Positions 22,749 to 35,351 of a stretch of DNA of 64,000 nt are shown one piece after another. The DNA is from Anarhynchus alexandrinus. Lineage: Eukaryota > Chordata > Aves > Charadriiformes > Charadriidae. The position numbers were made by a program, and so were the translations under genes. Below the pieces are notes generated by a model. The model made no database searches. It was not told the DNA's origin and saw nothing but the letters and a program-made list of their open reading frames with translations. Within the stretch, counting starts at the first letter, position 1. The number at the start of each line of letters is the position of its first letter. The stretch covers positions 62,001 to 126,000 of the forward strand of contig VUYV01000332.1 in assembly GCA_008711295.1 (NCBI GenBank). The letters run 5' to 3'.

Positions 22749-24628
22749 CTTGCCTTGCAATTGTTCTGCAAGTTTAGAACAAAACTTTCGAAAGAGGATT
22801 TTAGCAGGGCAACTGCTTATCCAGTTATCTGGCTTGGAGAGGAAGCAGAGACAGCTTGGCAGCAGCTGTTGACGAAAAGAAAGTGACTTTAAGGCAGAAC
22901 GAAAAGAGAAGGGGTGTGTTTGACAAGAGTGAACTGGAATACCGCGCTAGCTGTTCTGAACAGCTGAAGGGAAATCTTCACACAGTTACTTGTGTTGTGA
23001 TGTGTTGGCATATGCTCTGCCTAGAGAGAACTAGCCTGATTAGGAAGCCCAAGTTTAACAGAAGAAGACTCTAAATAGAAGGTGTTTGTACAGCGATACC
23101 CACCTACAAGTATTTGGAGAGTATACGTATAATTAGACATTTACAACACATTTAAAAGTTTGGTGGTTTTGCTGACCAATGACTCTGTATGAGAGGACTT
23201 AAGACAGTTTTAGCTGAGAACTTACTACGTGAAAATCGGCACTTAATAAATCCTAGTTTAAATGAAAGGAAACTGTTAGTACTTTGCATTTATATCTGGT
23301 AATATTTAGGCAGTAGTAGACACTGGATTTGTGCCTATTAGATCTCAAAGCACTCCAGAGAATGAAGGAAGCTGGTGTTTCTGTGTGCAGCTAGATTTTT
23401 ACCAGACAAAAAAAAACCTAAGAAGCTTTCCAGTTTAGCTCCCCTGTTTTATACGTACTTGAATAATTAGTTTTCCTTTAATATCTGCACTGGACGTTTA
23501 TTAGGCTTGTAGGATTTTTTTTTTAAATTGCTACCAGTGCAGTAATTACTGTTATCTGTAGATGGCAGTCAAACCTTTTCAGCACATTGCTCAGAAATTT
23601 GGTCTTCCAAGGCTGTGCCTGCTTTGTGGTTGCTCACAGTAATTCGTTACTCTGTCCGTGATGGGGAATGCTGATTCACAATGTTCGACCTTCATTTCGT
23701 TCTCAGCGTGTGTAGAGCTTCCCGTGTTAATGGAGCATTTGTAAAGCATTCAAGAATGGATGTTTCGCCAAGCGTTTGGTGAAACTCAATGGGAAGACGT
23801 GGAAGGCTAGATATTTCTAAAGCATTTTTTATTCCTTTCCTTTCTGATATTTACTCAAAGAATCATGCTGTCTCCAACAAACATTATTTCTTGAATCATT
23901 AGTTAGTCATAGTATTTTGTTTGTTTAACCTGCATGTTATAAGTTCATGCAACAATACGTAAATGCACAAGGGAAAAAAAATTACTGGGCTGAGATGTTC
24001 AGCTTTGGGGTAAATTTAGGTGAAAATTTGTGTATTTGAAAAATTATAAAAATATTATAAATAAAATTTGAAAAAGTATAATGAGAGCATCCTTCACAGT
24101 GTCTCAATACAGCCATACTAATCAATAAAATTCTCCTTTTCAAAAAACTATAAGCCTAGATTACGATCTTAACAGGAACAATTGCTTATGGCTCCCATGC
24201 TTTGCCTGGGAATTCCTGGGCAGAAGTACATGAATAAGCCCTTGTGCACGTATACGCAGCTCGAGGCATCTTGTCCACGTTCAATTTCAGCGCGGATGCA
24301 TGGACCGTTTCTACAGCAGATGCCGAGTATTGCAAATGACATGAACGTGTGCGAAGTTCCCCATTTAGTTTTTCGTGTGTGCACTGCTGAGCTGCTCTGT
24401 ATATGCGCAGTAGCTGTTTCTCTGCTGTGTTTGAACACTCCCAATCTGTTTACAGCAATAATTGTGTGCAAATGGCCTGCTATTCTTCTGGACTCTAATG
24501 CAAAATTAAAGTCTAATGGTCAAATAGAAAAAAAGACACGTAGGGAACAGTGTCATCCTGTTTTTGTTAAGCAGTAAGTTTATATTTTCTAATTTAACCA
24601 GTCCTCAAGCTACAGTAGCACTTAACGT
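22749..24628 (+). repeat. Direct tandem duplication, copy 2 (1880 bp)
   Basis: This is the second copy of the unit at 20868-22747, joined to it by a single N at 22748. It ends at cacttaacgt, after which the unique sequence resumes (catcatccatcac). Differences include t/c near 21062 and 22943, and a small cluster of differences near 22244 and 24135. The single N and allele-like divergence suggest two haplotypes placed in series, but a recent real duplication is not excluded. Confidence 0.95.
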
Positions 24629-27600
24629 CATCATCCATCACTATAATACCTGTAATAATTACCAACCTGGCAAGCCAAATTCATCCTACCATTGACTTTG
24701 ATAAAAATTCATGATGAAGAATTATACTTACTGTGTTTAACTGTTTGAAAGCTATGTGTTATTCAGCCTGAGCAGAAATAAAAACATACATGTCAGTTCT
24801 GTTTTTTTAAGCGAAATTGTGCAAACAATCCTAGCTTAAAGAAGTTTTTAAACATTTTTTTTTAAATTATAAACTGCAGCCTTGGTTGAATTGTTGTTTT
24901 ATTATTTGGAGTTACTCAGATTTGGAGGAAGATAGATAGAAACCACAATTCTGCCAGAACTAAGAGAAATTTTAAAGATGTGGTGAAATCACCTGAGTAG
25001 TGATGAAGGAGCAGGATATGAACAAATGCCATTTATAGCATAAATATATATTTATATATTTGTAAATATATATATTTATAGCTTCTGCCATTGTATAAAA
25101 GTGAAACTTCTGCATTAACTGTGAAACGTTGCTCCTGCTGTATTGTCGTTAATCTTAACCCTTCTCTTCCAAACTAGGGGAATTCTCACTTTCTCCCACA
25201 CATAATCAAAACCCCAAATGAAATTGTTGTATATACCTGGATAGGGGGAGTTTGCAAAGCATTTTGCAGAATGAGGTGGTTAGAGTGATCCTCCGCACCG
25301 TCCACCACAGGGGCAGCTCGTGCCAGTGGGAGGGTGAGTCCCTGCCTCTCTCCTGGCAGCAGAGAGAAGTCCTCCCTTGTGGTTAAGGCTGTGCTTTGTA
25401 GTCATCTGATGGGAAACACTAATTAAAAGCCTGTTTCTGAGGAAGCCTGGTGCAGAGCTTCACTAAACTCCTTGTCCGTATGAAATAAGAAACTCTTATG
25501 GAATGGGAAACAGCAAATATTTTTATGCATTCTTATACAGCGACAGCCCGGTTGCCCAGAGTGAGGGAATTTGCTTTATAAAACCCAATTGCCTTTGAGG
25601 ACAGCTAGACCTGAGATTTCCTTGCTTTGATTTCCTTACTGTAACCTGAGGGCAGCAATTACTGCTGAACGTGGTACCGCCGGCCCTTCGTGAAGTTGAG
25701 CGACTCATAAGGTTTGAGAGGGCACAGAGGAAACTAAAGAGAACTGGACCCAGTGACCCAGAATGGGTGCCCACTCTAGAAATTCAGCTCCATGTTAATG
25801 TGTTTTATCCTGTTACTCTTCAACGTGAAAATTTTCAGTAAGAAAAATGATGAGTAGGTGGTCTTCTTCCACCCTTAATGTCAGTGTTCCTATCTTTCGG
25901 ATAATAACATCGAAAGATTATGATTTAGAGAAGGAGAGATTCTACAGGTGTTACTTACAGTGGAAAAGATTTCCACTTCTGTTAGAGGAATATTGTAATT
26001 TATACAATAAAACTGGACATTCTTGGTATTTTGGATTATTTGATGTCGTTCTAGTGATCAGAACCTTTCTCAGCTGAGCACTTAGCCATTAACTCCCTAG
26101 GTGGGATATCACAGTGGCTAGAGTTCTTAAGGATGTTATGCAATCTCTCTGTCCATGCATAACTTGCATCAAAATAATTTGGTAATATTCCATTCATCCT
26201 GGGATAAGTGAAGTTTCCATAGAATGGACAGCTTTTCCTGCTAAGCCTTTTGATGTCATATTTCATAATAAAGGCAAACAGCCCTTCTGTTAATCATTTG
26301 ATCTCACAGGATAAATAAGTAAATATTCTCCAAAGTCCTGCTTACATTACTTCCACAGAGGCTGGGGTCACGCTCCAGAGTCAGCGTTAGACTTCAGTTG
26401 GTACCACATTATTTACTTAGTTGATCAAGTATAAGAATGAAAATTATGTTTTCCAGCAGCTTTGTCTGTATTTACAAATAATTTTTATTTTTTAGCAGAA
26501 GAGTAGCAAAACTAGTTTAAATTGCTGCGTTTCTGTTAAAATTAGAGTTCTGTACAGCATAGCTAGCAAAGACACTTTGTCAGAAGATGTCAGAAGGGAA
26601 ATATGCATCAATAGGAATGTTTATGTGGGTGAGCTGCTTTCACTAGTTCCTCATGTGACATTTGTATGATCACAGTAAATAAATGTTAGTTGCTTTACAA
26701 CAGTCATGCTTTTCTGGGGTATGGGATGTATATTCCCTAATCCTGCTGACAACATGTTCCAGTATAACACAACATGTAGTGATTTCTTAGAGCCTGACCT
26801 GTTTTCTTTGTTACCTTTGCAAGAAGAATTAGCGCCTAAACCTTTCCTGCCGGTGACTATGTTAGTAGGTTTCATACTGAATTAATTGCTTATTAGCTGA
26901 TTTCTGTCATTCCCACCAAGTCAAGAGCACAGTGTTAAGTTCATGCAGCTTCTTTCAGAAGCGGTTTCAACCTGGTAATAAGTAGAACTATTTGGGGATT
27001 ACTTTACATAAAAGACAATTTCGTAGTAGAGTAATCTAAATTGAATGCTTTTATAGCAAAGCAATACCGTTGTATGACCAGTAAGGGTCTGAGGGCCCAT
27101 CTCTATTACATTATGTTACTATTTGTGAGTCCACAATATCCAAGAAGAATCAGATAGCCAAAGCTGGAGCAAATCGGGGATTTGTAGTAGAAGAAATTAT
27201 CATTTATCTCAAGATGTCAGTGACTTTATAAGCTGTATTGATCATATATATGGACACATTTTAAATATATATATATATAAGGTGTCCTCAGGTGATAGAT
27301 AAGGTGTATGGGAATCTTTAGAATCTGGGGCTCAAAAAATCCTTATCTCAAGCAGTGGGGCACCCCATCACCAGAACAGGTATTATACATAATATAACGG
27401 TGAGGAAGCACTGTTACTATAAAACAACAAGCAGTTCGTTACCCTGATCAACATGTGAGGAAGGGAAGCTTACTCACGGGAACCTTATTGCAGCTTCTTT
27501 CCCTTTTTTCCAGTAGAGGGAGTAATTTTGCCTATGGAGTTCCATCAGATGTCAAATTGCTGCGGCTCCAAGAGGCTTGATACAAGCATGACACCATCTG

Positions 27601-30439
27601 CAGATCCTCAAAGCTAAAGCTCAAGCAAAAGTGAAAGGCAATGCAGGTGCTATAAGAGCAGATCTTTAAGGTCTCAGTCTAGTGAGTGTGGAGATGCAGA
27701 ACAGCTGAAATATCTCTATCCCATGAAAAGCAGGCAAGAAGACGTGCTCCAGTAGTCATGGCCAGGTGATGGAGCATGTAAGAAATCTGAAATACTCATA
27801 TAATTTAAATTTTATGTTACATTTTTTCATCAACCAACACGTGATTTTGGTCTGTCACTGATAAATTATCACTACAGAAGTATCCATATATTTCTACTTT
27901 TGCTATTCATAGGGGTAATGTTGCTTCACCACCCTTGTTCACTTTTCTGATGTTGAGTCACCATGTAGTGTTAATGCACAGGCTGTAAGTATCTCCTTAT
28001 AGATTATCTCCTAGTGTTTGCCAAAACTCGGATATATGAGCAATACTATAACATATGTTAGAATGCTGCTACATTATCTCACACCTCCTGTCCTCATTGC
28101 AAACAGTCAAATGTTCTGTTTATCACTTTAAAGGATAAGAGTATGAGATTTCTATCAGCTAATGCCTTCCAGCTCTTTTTTCATTATACCCTATTTTTTC
28201 CCAACATCACAGACAGTTGGGGACCACACACGAAGAGGAATAGAGAGCAACATGCCCAAGTTGCCTGTTCATTGCTTTTCTGTGTGTCTGACTGTGAAGC
28301 AGGTTATACTGCTGCCTCTCTCTGCTTCATGCTTTTCATTGTCATTTTCCAACTGTTATTCCCATTTTCTGCCTCCTTTCTTTGTTCTGTCCACTCACGC
28401 GTGCCATTCTGCTTTAATTAAAAGGTAGATATCTATTACTTCTCCTAATTAGCAAATTTCCCGTTGCTCATTTCCCTGCTAAGGGCTTTCCTCAGCCCTG
28501 TCTTCATGGAGAGAAGAATCTCAGCAGTTGCTGTTACCCATAAATTCAGGCCCTAGCAACAGCTGTGCGGTGTTAATCTGAAGTTTCCAAAACATTCTTA
28601 AATTAGTTTATCTTTTGGAGGACGAAATCCATGGGCTTTCATAACAAGAGCGGCTCAATGGTTTTCCTGTACAGCTAATTAAAATTATACTAACCATTGA
28701 ATGTTTAGCTTCTGTTTTTACTCCGCCACTGTCACTTTGTTTGCTTACTTCCATGTGTGAGAATATGTGCAAGAATATTTTAAAAGGGTCTTTTTGTTTC
28801 CATTTTTGGCAGTTTTCTCATGACCTACTTCTTTGTATCTTCCAGGCAGCTAATGTTCCATGCACAGTAGATTAACAAGTCCTTTTCAATACTTAATTGG
28901 ATTAATTATTGGTATATGTGAAACCAGAGCCTGACCTTGCCAGATTCATATGGCAAGCATAGTTTCAAGCGAATCGGGGTCCTGATTGCATTTGAAAATT
29001 ACTCAATAAGATTTTCATAAATACCAGCTTACTAGTGATTACAGTTAACTGTGGTTAAATGCACTTGTGTAATTTTTGATAGTCTAATCAACAAGCTATA
29101 GTAGAATTTTATACACTGGTGGGTGTGACTTTGTTCACATGGTGATTTTTTTCCTATTGTATAGGAAGTGTCTTTTGAAAGTGACATTATGTGGATTTAT
29201 AGGAATCAGACAAACAGGTCATAACACAAAGACAAGAGCGACCGTTCATTTTGATTATTCTTTTATTGTCCCATATAGGTCTTGTCAGTATTTTGTTCTA
29301 AATAAAATATGATTTGTAACAAAGACACTAATGTAAAAGTAGATCTGAAGAGACTCTGAAGAATGACCATGAAAACCGTAAATGCTGGGAATGATGGTGA
29401 ATGGTCAGTGAAATAAGTAATGAAGAGTCTGGGTTGTGTATTAGCCAGAGGGAGAAACCAGGAACATATAAAGTATATGTTTATGTGCAGGAAAAAACCC
29501 AAACCTGATTGTGTTCAGTCATGAAAAAAGGCTTAATAACCATGATGGTTCATCATAGACTAAGCTGTATTTCCATATTTCCATTTTATTTGGAATCTTT
29601 TTTTGTATTAGTGGATTTGGAACTTCAAGCAGTCTAAAAAGAGGACAGAATCAAGGCCAGTATGTAATAGCACAAGCAAATCTAGAAGATGAAAACCACC
29701 TTGATTACAAGGAAAAAGTTGAGTGAATGACCACTGTGCCTAAGAGGGCCTCATGTAACAAAATTGCAAACTATATGACCAGATGACTAAATCATGTCAC
29801 CTACTTCAAAACATTGCACAAAGCAGTTCAAACCCACTGAGGTGGTATTTTGATGGGAAGCCAGTTGTTGAAAAGACATCACATGTCATGTTCTTCTCAG
29901 TTCTTTCTAAGTTAATAGCTAGGCAGAACTCGCAGCTGGTGGACAACCATTTATTCAAAGCAAATGAAGGAACCAGGAAGGCTCTTTTTGGAATAAGATA
30001 GGTGAAAGAATAGAGAACAAGTTCTAAAACACAAGGCATGTGCATCAGTAGAAATTAACTTGTGTGGTTGGAACATTTTGCTGGGGATGATAGAATTTTA
30101 TGTGTCCCAAGGAGAAAAGAGAGAGGGGAACAAGCAAACATGAGATAATTAACCACTTTGTTTTACTTCATAGCTGGAATGGGACGGGAATCTTCCCTTA
30201 GTCAATAATTGTGGGTCAGGTGGCAAGAAGTAACTTGGAAGGCACAGGAATACAAAGTCTTAAGATTGTCTGGGAGTAAACAAACAGCATTGAATCCAAT
30301 GAACACCCAGCCATCCCTTCATTTACCCAGGGAAACAGAATGTCTGCTCCACCCAAAGGACAGATTTTTCTGGTGAAAAGTGTTAGCCCCCCATGGCACC
30401 CAATATTTATCCCAGGTCCTTGCACATCCAGTGTCCAAA
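24629..30439 (+). other. Intronic stretch, AT-rich, featureless
   Basis: No gene is recognised. It contains AT-rich simple sequence at 25040-25081 and 27263-27280. Open frames of 70-100 codons (for example 28143-28421) have no family resemblance and no supporting splice structure. Confidence 0.65.
25040..25081. repeat. AT-rich near-palindromic simple repeat
   Basis: The run taaatatatatttatatatt is followed by gtaaatatatatatttata, so the two halves can pair with each other. This is ordinary intronic low-complexity sequence. Confidence 0.7.
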
Positions 30440-30933
30440 GAATCATAGAATCATAGAATGGTTTAGGTTGGAAAGGATCTTGAAGATCATTGAGTTCCAA
30501 CCCCCCTGCCATAGGCAGGGACACCTCCCACTAGACCAGGNNNNNNNNNNNNNNNNNNNNNNNNNNNNNNNNNNNNNNNNNNNNNNNNNNNNNNNNNNNN
30601 NNNNNNNNNNNNNNNNNNGAGCCTTCTCTTCTCCAGGCTGAACAGCCCCAACTCCTTCAGCCTCTCCTCATAGGAGAGGTGCTCCAGCCCTCGCATCATC
30701 CTCGTGGCTCTCCTCTGGACACGCTCCAGCAGGTCCATGTCCTTCTTCTGTTGGGGACTCCAGAGCTGGATGCAGTACTCCAGGTGGGGTCTCACGAGAG
30801 TGGAGTAGAGGGGCAGAATCACTTCCCTCGCCCTGCTGGCCACACTTCTTCTGATGCAGCCCAGGATGCGGTTGGCCTTCTGGGCTGCGATCGCACATTG
30901 CTGGCTCATGTTGAGCTTCTCGTCGATCAGCAC
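30440..30933 (-). repeat. CR1 LINE, minus strand, broken by an assembly gap
   Basis: The left end (30440-30540) is a CR1 tail with agaatcatagaatggttt repeats and the cctgccataggcagggacac block. The right part (30619-30933) encodes on the minus strand the C-terminal CR1 reverse-transcriptase region ([20 protein letters not shown] and [20 protein letters not shown]). The element is 5' truncated at about 30933. The other copies in this window have about 265-270 bp between these landmarks, so the 78-base N run is too short. Confidence 0.93.
30541..30618. other. Assembly gap (78 N) inside CR1
   Basis: A run of 78 Ns interrupts the CR1. By comparison with the intact copy at 61818-62438, about 265-270 bp should lie here, so the gap length is not to scale. 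Confidence 0.95.
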
Positions 30934-33900
30934 TTGCAGCATTTTATTGTGTCCTGCAACAGTTTTAGATACTGCTCTGGTCCATGGTCTGGTAGAGAAC
31001 TGCGTGTTCCAGTCAGCCCAGGCGTTCATCTTTCACCACTGTATAGAAGCAGGTGTCTAACGGGGGACATACAAATGTTTTCACTATGTTATATGAGGCC
31101 AAGCGGATCTTCCCTACGTGTGCTTTTAGGGTGGTTGTGCTCTACAGTGTCCGGGTTCAAAATCAGGAACACTCAGCATTGAAAGTAAGTTCAGACATGA
31201 TTTCTCTTTTTGAGACAAAAAAAAATAAATTCTAAAACAACAGCTGGAGCCCTGGTTCATGTCGGATCACCTTCTTTTTTTAATGTGTTCCTGCAATGAC
31301 AGCAAAGTTGGGAAGAGAGGGATCAAGAAGTCATACACATGTAAATGTGTCCCATGAAGATACATTAGTCCTCTAAATCTAACATGTACATGTACTTTAT
31401 CTTCCCACTACCTCTTTCCTAGGTGTGCATAATTCAACACAAAATATGCAAGAGGCAGATAGAGAAATAATATCTAGCTGAAAAGCCTAGATACAGAACT
31501 GTCTGTTCTAGGTAAATCTACACTTAAAAGTTTTTCATAGTTACTGCTATTTGTTACCTCTGGAGTGTTTTTAAAATATTGCAAGTTGTGCTTGAGTATA
31601 ATCTGTGATCTAGGTGCAGTAGTGTACTTCAATTAGAGACAATTACAGGAACATTTTCAAAAGGTCTCCGCGGGAGATAAAAGACTGAGGTCTCTAACAA
31701 AATCTATCCTCACATTAAGTCATGCTCTTTAATTGATGCAGATCCGTGCAGTCTCTTACCTTGGAGCAGAGTTTTGGGTAGATGGGTGGCTAATGTGTTC
31801 CTGAACCCTCATCTTAACGATTGCCAAGTCATTAATTCACTGTGATACACAGAGCCCTACCCTTGACCTGGGAGAGGTTAAAGTGATGTTCATATATTAA
31901 TCTTTATATTTTGCATAAATATGTACCTTGCCTTCTACTTTATGCAGACCAATATATGGCATTAATACTTTGCAGCTCATTACTAACTTTTAGCTGAGAT
32001 CAGACATGACGGCAACTAATCACTTCAGGATAATTATTAGTTTGGATGTCTCAGCTTCCCAACTTTGAAAAACAAAAGCTTTCAGGATGCATTTGATGGT
32101 AAATGCTATCTATTGTTAAAATATGTTTTGTTAACGTCAGACTGGTTTCCTAACACCTTGCGAAAATGTGGTTTCACTAGAGAAGAAGTGGAATAGAAGC
32201 AAATAAGGAAGTTGGATGAAATGGTGTTCACCACGTGATTAGTAAGTCTAAAGCATTAGGTCTACAGCCACCTTCTGTGTTATAAAATCCTATGAATTAG
32301 TGATGGAAAGGTCACATTTATCTTCCTCTACCTACGTGATTTTTTTCCGCCATAACGTATTCTTGGTTGTGTTTATTTAGCAGAATTTTAAATTAATTGA
32401 GCTGTGACGCGTCTAGCATTTAGGTTGTAAGCTTTCTTTGTTCTGTGCCTGTATGCCCAGTGCTACTAAAAGTATATAATCAAAAGTGAACTTGATCTTA
32501 ATTGTACTAATAGATCATTCCTGACATAGGAAGAAAATGTAAGGCTATGTTGATCTTCTGTTTAGAAGCATGAATGGAAAATGGGTCTTTTTATCACAAG
32601 CACAAATAGGAATTAACTCCTTTGAAATCCCATGGTAGCCGTGGACCAAGCCTGCAGCTGAGCTTGGCTTGCTGTGGCCAGGAGCAGGAGTCACCGGGAT
32701 TTCCCAACAAACCCCCGCCCTCTTGTTGCCAGGAAGATTTTAGTTCAGATGTGCAGTAAGATTTTACTGAGCTCACCCTAATTTAGAGGTCTAGAAAGTT
32801 TGCGTTGTAAAATACTAAAATGAGATGAGACCTCTCTGACGATAGCTGTTCACAGCCATCAGTTTTAACATCCAGCTGCAGCGTGTGGCACTCGTCCACG
32901 TGCACAGAACTGTGGTAACTTTCACAGCATTTGCTAATGCTTTACGCCTTTCAGGTTTGATATTTTTTTTTAATTTTTATACATAGGAAGTTCACTTTTG
33001 GAGGCAGGAACACAACAAATATCACTTTGTCGATCTAAGCAGTCTGCCCATTATTCTTTCCTCTGGTGTTCACCGTGGCCAGTGTCCTTACTAACCTTCA
33101 CCACAGGAAAAAGCACCTTCACCATCTCTTTGTCTGGAAATGCTGCGATGCACGAGTGTTATTAGTGAGCCTGATAAATGTCAGATACCAGTAGATAGTC
33201 TGTTTATCAAAGGAAAAAAAGAAGCAATTTATTTTTCTAACCTCTGAAGTTACTGACACATTCTCAAAATTTTATCATATTCTACAGAATTCTGATAACA
33301 TTTAGCTATGTATGACAGTCATCCCCTTTTCAAAATTAACTGCTTAATTAGCTAGTATAGTTTTACAAAATCGGAAACATTTTTTTATAAAGCAAAACCA
33401 AACTGATGTGAGCTTTTATTTTATTTTTATTTTTATTTTTTATTTTTCAGTAGTTCATTGCCTGCTTAGTTAGTCCATAGTTGTGTACAGGTTTCTCACT
33501 TGTAGCTTCATTAGCTCCTGAGGTGCTGCACTATTTGTGATCCTTACAATATGCTAAACATTATAAACAGAAATTTGAAGGAAAGAACTCATCTGAGGAA
33601 TTTTTAGTATAAAGAATCCACTTTGGCTTCAGCTTCAGCAGAAGCAGACATCTTTCCTGCCTGAAGTTTCCACTGAACATTGCATCATATTACCCTTTCA
33701 GAATATTTGAAGCAATTTAATATTTTATATGTAATATTATAAAGTTTGATATTGCTTAGGGTTGCTGGCTGAGATAGATATATAGCAGGTGACACCAACT
33801 TTGGACGTTATCACTTGCCATCGTGATGAAAATGTAAGCATTGTAGCTTCACGTGGCTTATTTCATATTCCTCCCCAATTTAGTCTTCAGTTGACCACAA

Positions 33901-34524
33901 GAAGTTGTACGGATGCTGTCCTAACATGCACTGAATGATCCTGGATGCAAAATAAACCTACATAGGTCCCTTACTTAGACAATCTGGTATATCACACAAC
34001 TGTATTCAAACACAGAAGGAACACCAAACTACAGAAAAGAACTGCTTTGTAAGACTTCATTTGGCACCATTCTAATTTTTCAGCTACCATGCAGGTAAAG
34101 AGGTGAAGAAGTTGTAGCTATAGTAGCTAGCTTTCCACCAAGGTCCATTGATATGCTGTCAAACCTCAGATGAATTTATTGCATTTATTTAAGGGGAGAG
34201 AAGCACGATTTTCAAATAGGATTGCAGTTCTATAGAGGAAAATAAATGGGTAGAGTCCCCTGTAATTTAATTTTCAGTGGTTCTAGTCTGAAACAAAGGG
34301 AGTTGGGATGTGTTCTCAACTCGGGCTTGAATTTCTGCTTTCTAATATTGTTTTGTGCCTGCTTGTCAAGACTTTCAACTAAGCATTGTAGATTATTTTC
34401 ATCAAATGATAGAAACAAATCCATGAGGTTAAGAATAGGCTTTTGTTTGATAATTACAAACTAATATGCTTTGAATAATCTAGCGAATTATGAGCTGCCA
34501 TTTACTCACTAATTGAGTGGGCTT
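30934..34524 (+). other. Intronic stretch, featureless
   Basis: No gene or recognisable transposon. A (TTTTA)n-like tract lies at 33413-33448, ending in ttttcag, which mimics a splice acceptor, but no coding sequence follows. Confidence 0.65.
33413..33448. repeat. (TTTTA)n simple repeat
   Basis: Imperfect TTTTA/TTTTTA repeats lie in the giant intron. Confidence 0.8.
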
Positions 34525-35351
34525 TCATAGAATCCTAGAACGGTTTGGGCTGAAGGGACCTTTAAAGGCCATCTGATCCACCCCCCTGCCATGAGCAGGG
34601 ACATCTTCCACTAGACCAGGTTGCTCAGAGCCCCGTCCAACCTGACCGTGAATGTTTCCAGGGATGGGGCATCCACCACCTCTCTGGGCAACCTGGGCCC
34701 ATGTTTCACCACCCTCAGCGTAAACAGTTTCTTCCTAATATCTAGTGTAAATCTACCCTCTTTTATTTTAAAGCCATTCCCCCTTGTCCTGTTGCAACAG
34801 GCCCTGCTAAAAATGTTTGTCCCCATCTTTCTTATAAGTACCCTTTAAGAACTTGGAGGCTGCAATAACGTCTCCCCGGAGCCTTCTCCTCTCCAGGCTG
34901 AACCCCCCCAACTCTCCCAGCCTGTCCTCCCAGCAGAGGGGCTCCAGCCCTTGCAGCATCTCCAGGGCCTCCTCTGGCCCCGCTCCAACAGCTCCGTGTC
35001 CTTCTGCTGCTGGGACCCCCCTCGCCTTGCTGACCATGCTGCTGGGGATGCAGCCCAGGATGGGGTTGGGTTTCTGGACTGTGTGTGCACATTTACTGCT
35101 TATGTCCAGTTTTTCATCCACCATCACCCCCAAGTCCTTCTCGGCAGGGCTGCTCCCAATCCCTTCATCCCCAGCCTGTATTGGTACCGGGGGTTGCCCC
35201 AACCCAGGTGCAGGACCCTGCTCTTGATCTTGTTGAGCCCCATGAGGTTCATGTGGGCCCATTTCTCCAGCCTGTCCAGGTCCCTCTGGATGGCATCCCG
35301 TCCCTCAGACATGTCAACCGCCCCACTCAGCTTGGTGTCATCCACAAACTT
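34525..35351 (-). repeat. CR1 LINE, minus strand, about 0.83 kb
   Basis: On the minus strand this runs from the RT C-terminal coding region to the 3' tail (tcatagaatcctagaacggt on the plus strand at the left). Minus-strand frames contain [20 protein letters not shown] and [15 protein letters not shown], the usual CR1 RT C-terminus, but the frame is broken by shifts and an internal deletion near 35010-35030. It is older and more divergent than the copies at 30.4, 58.6 and 61.8 kb and is 5' truncated. Confidence 0.92.

Noticed and set aside
30679..31182. 167-codon plus-strand frame
   Set aside because: It is the antisense shadow of the CR1 RT C-terminal region on the minus strand, extended into unique sequence.
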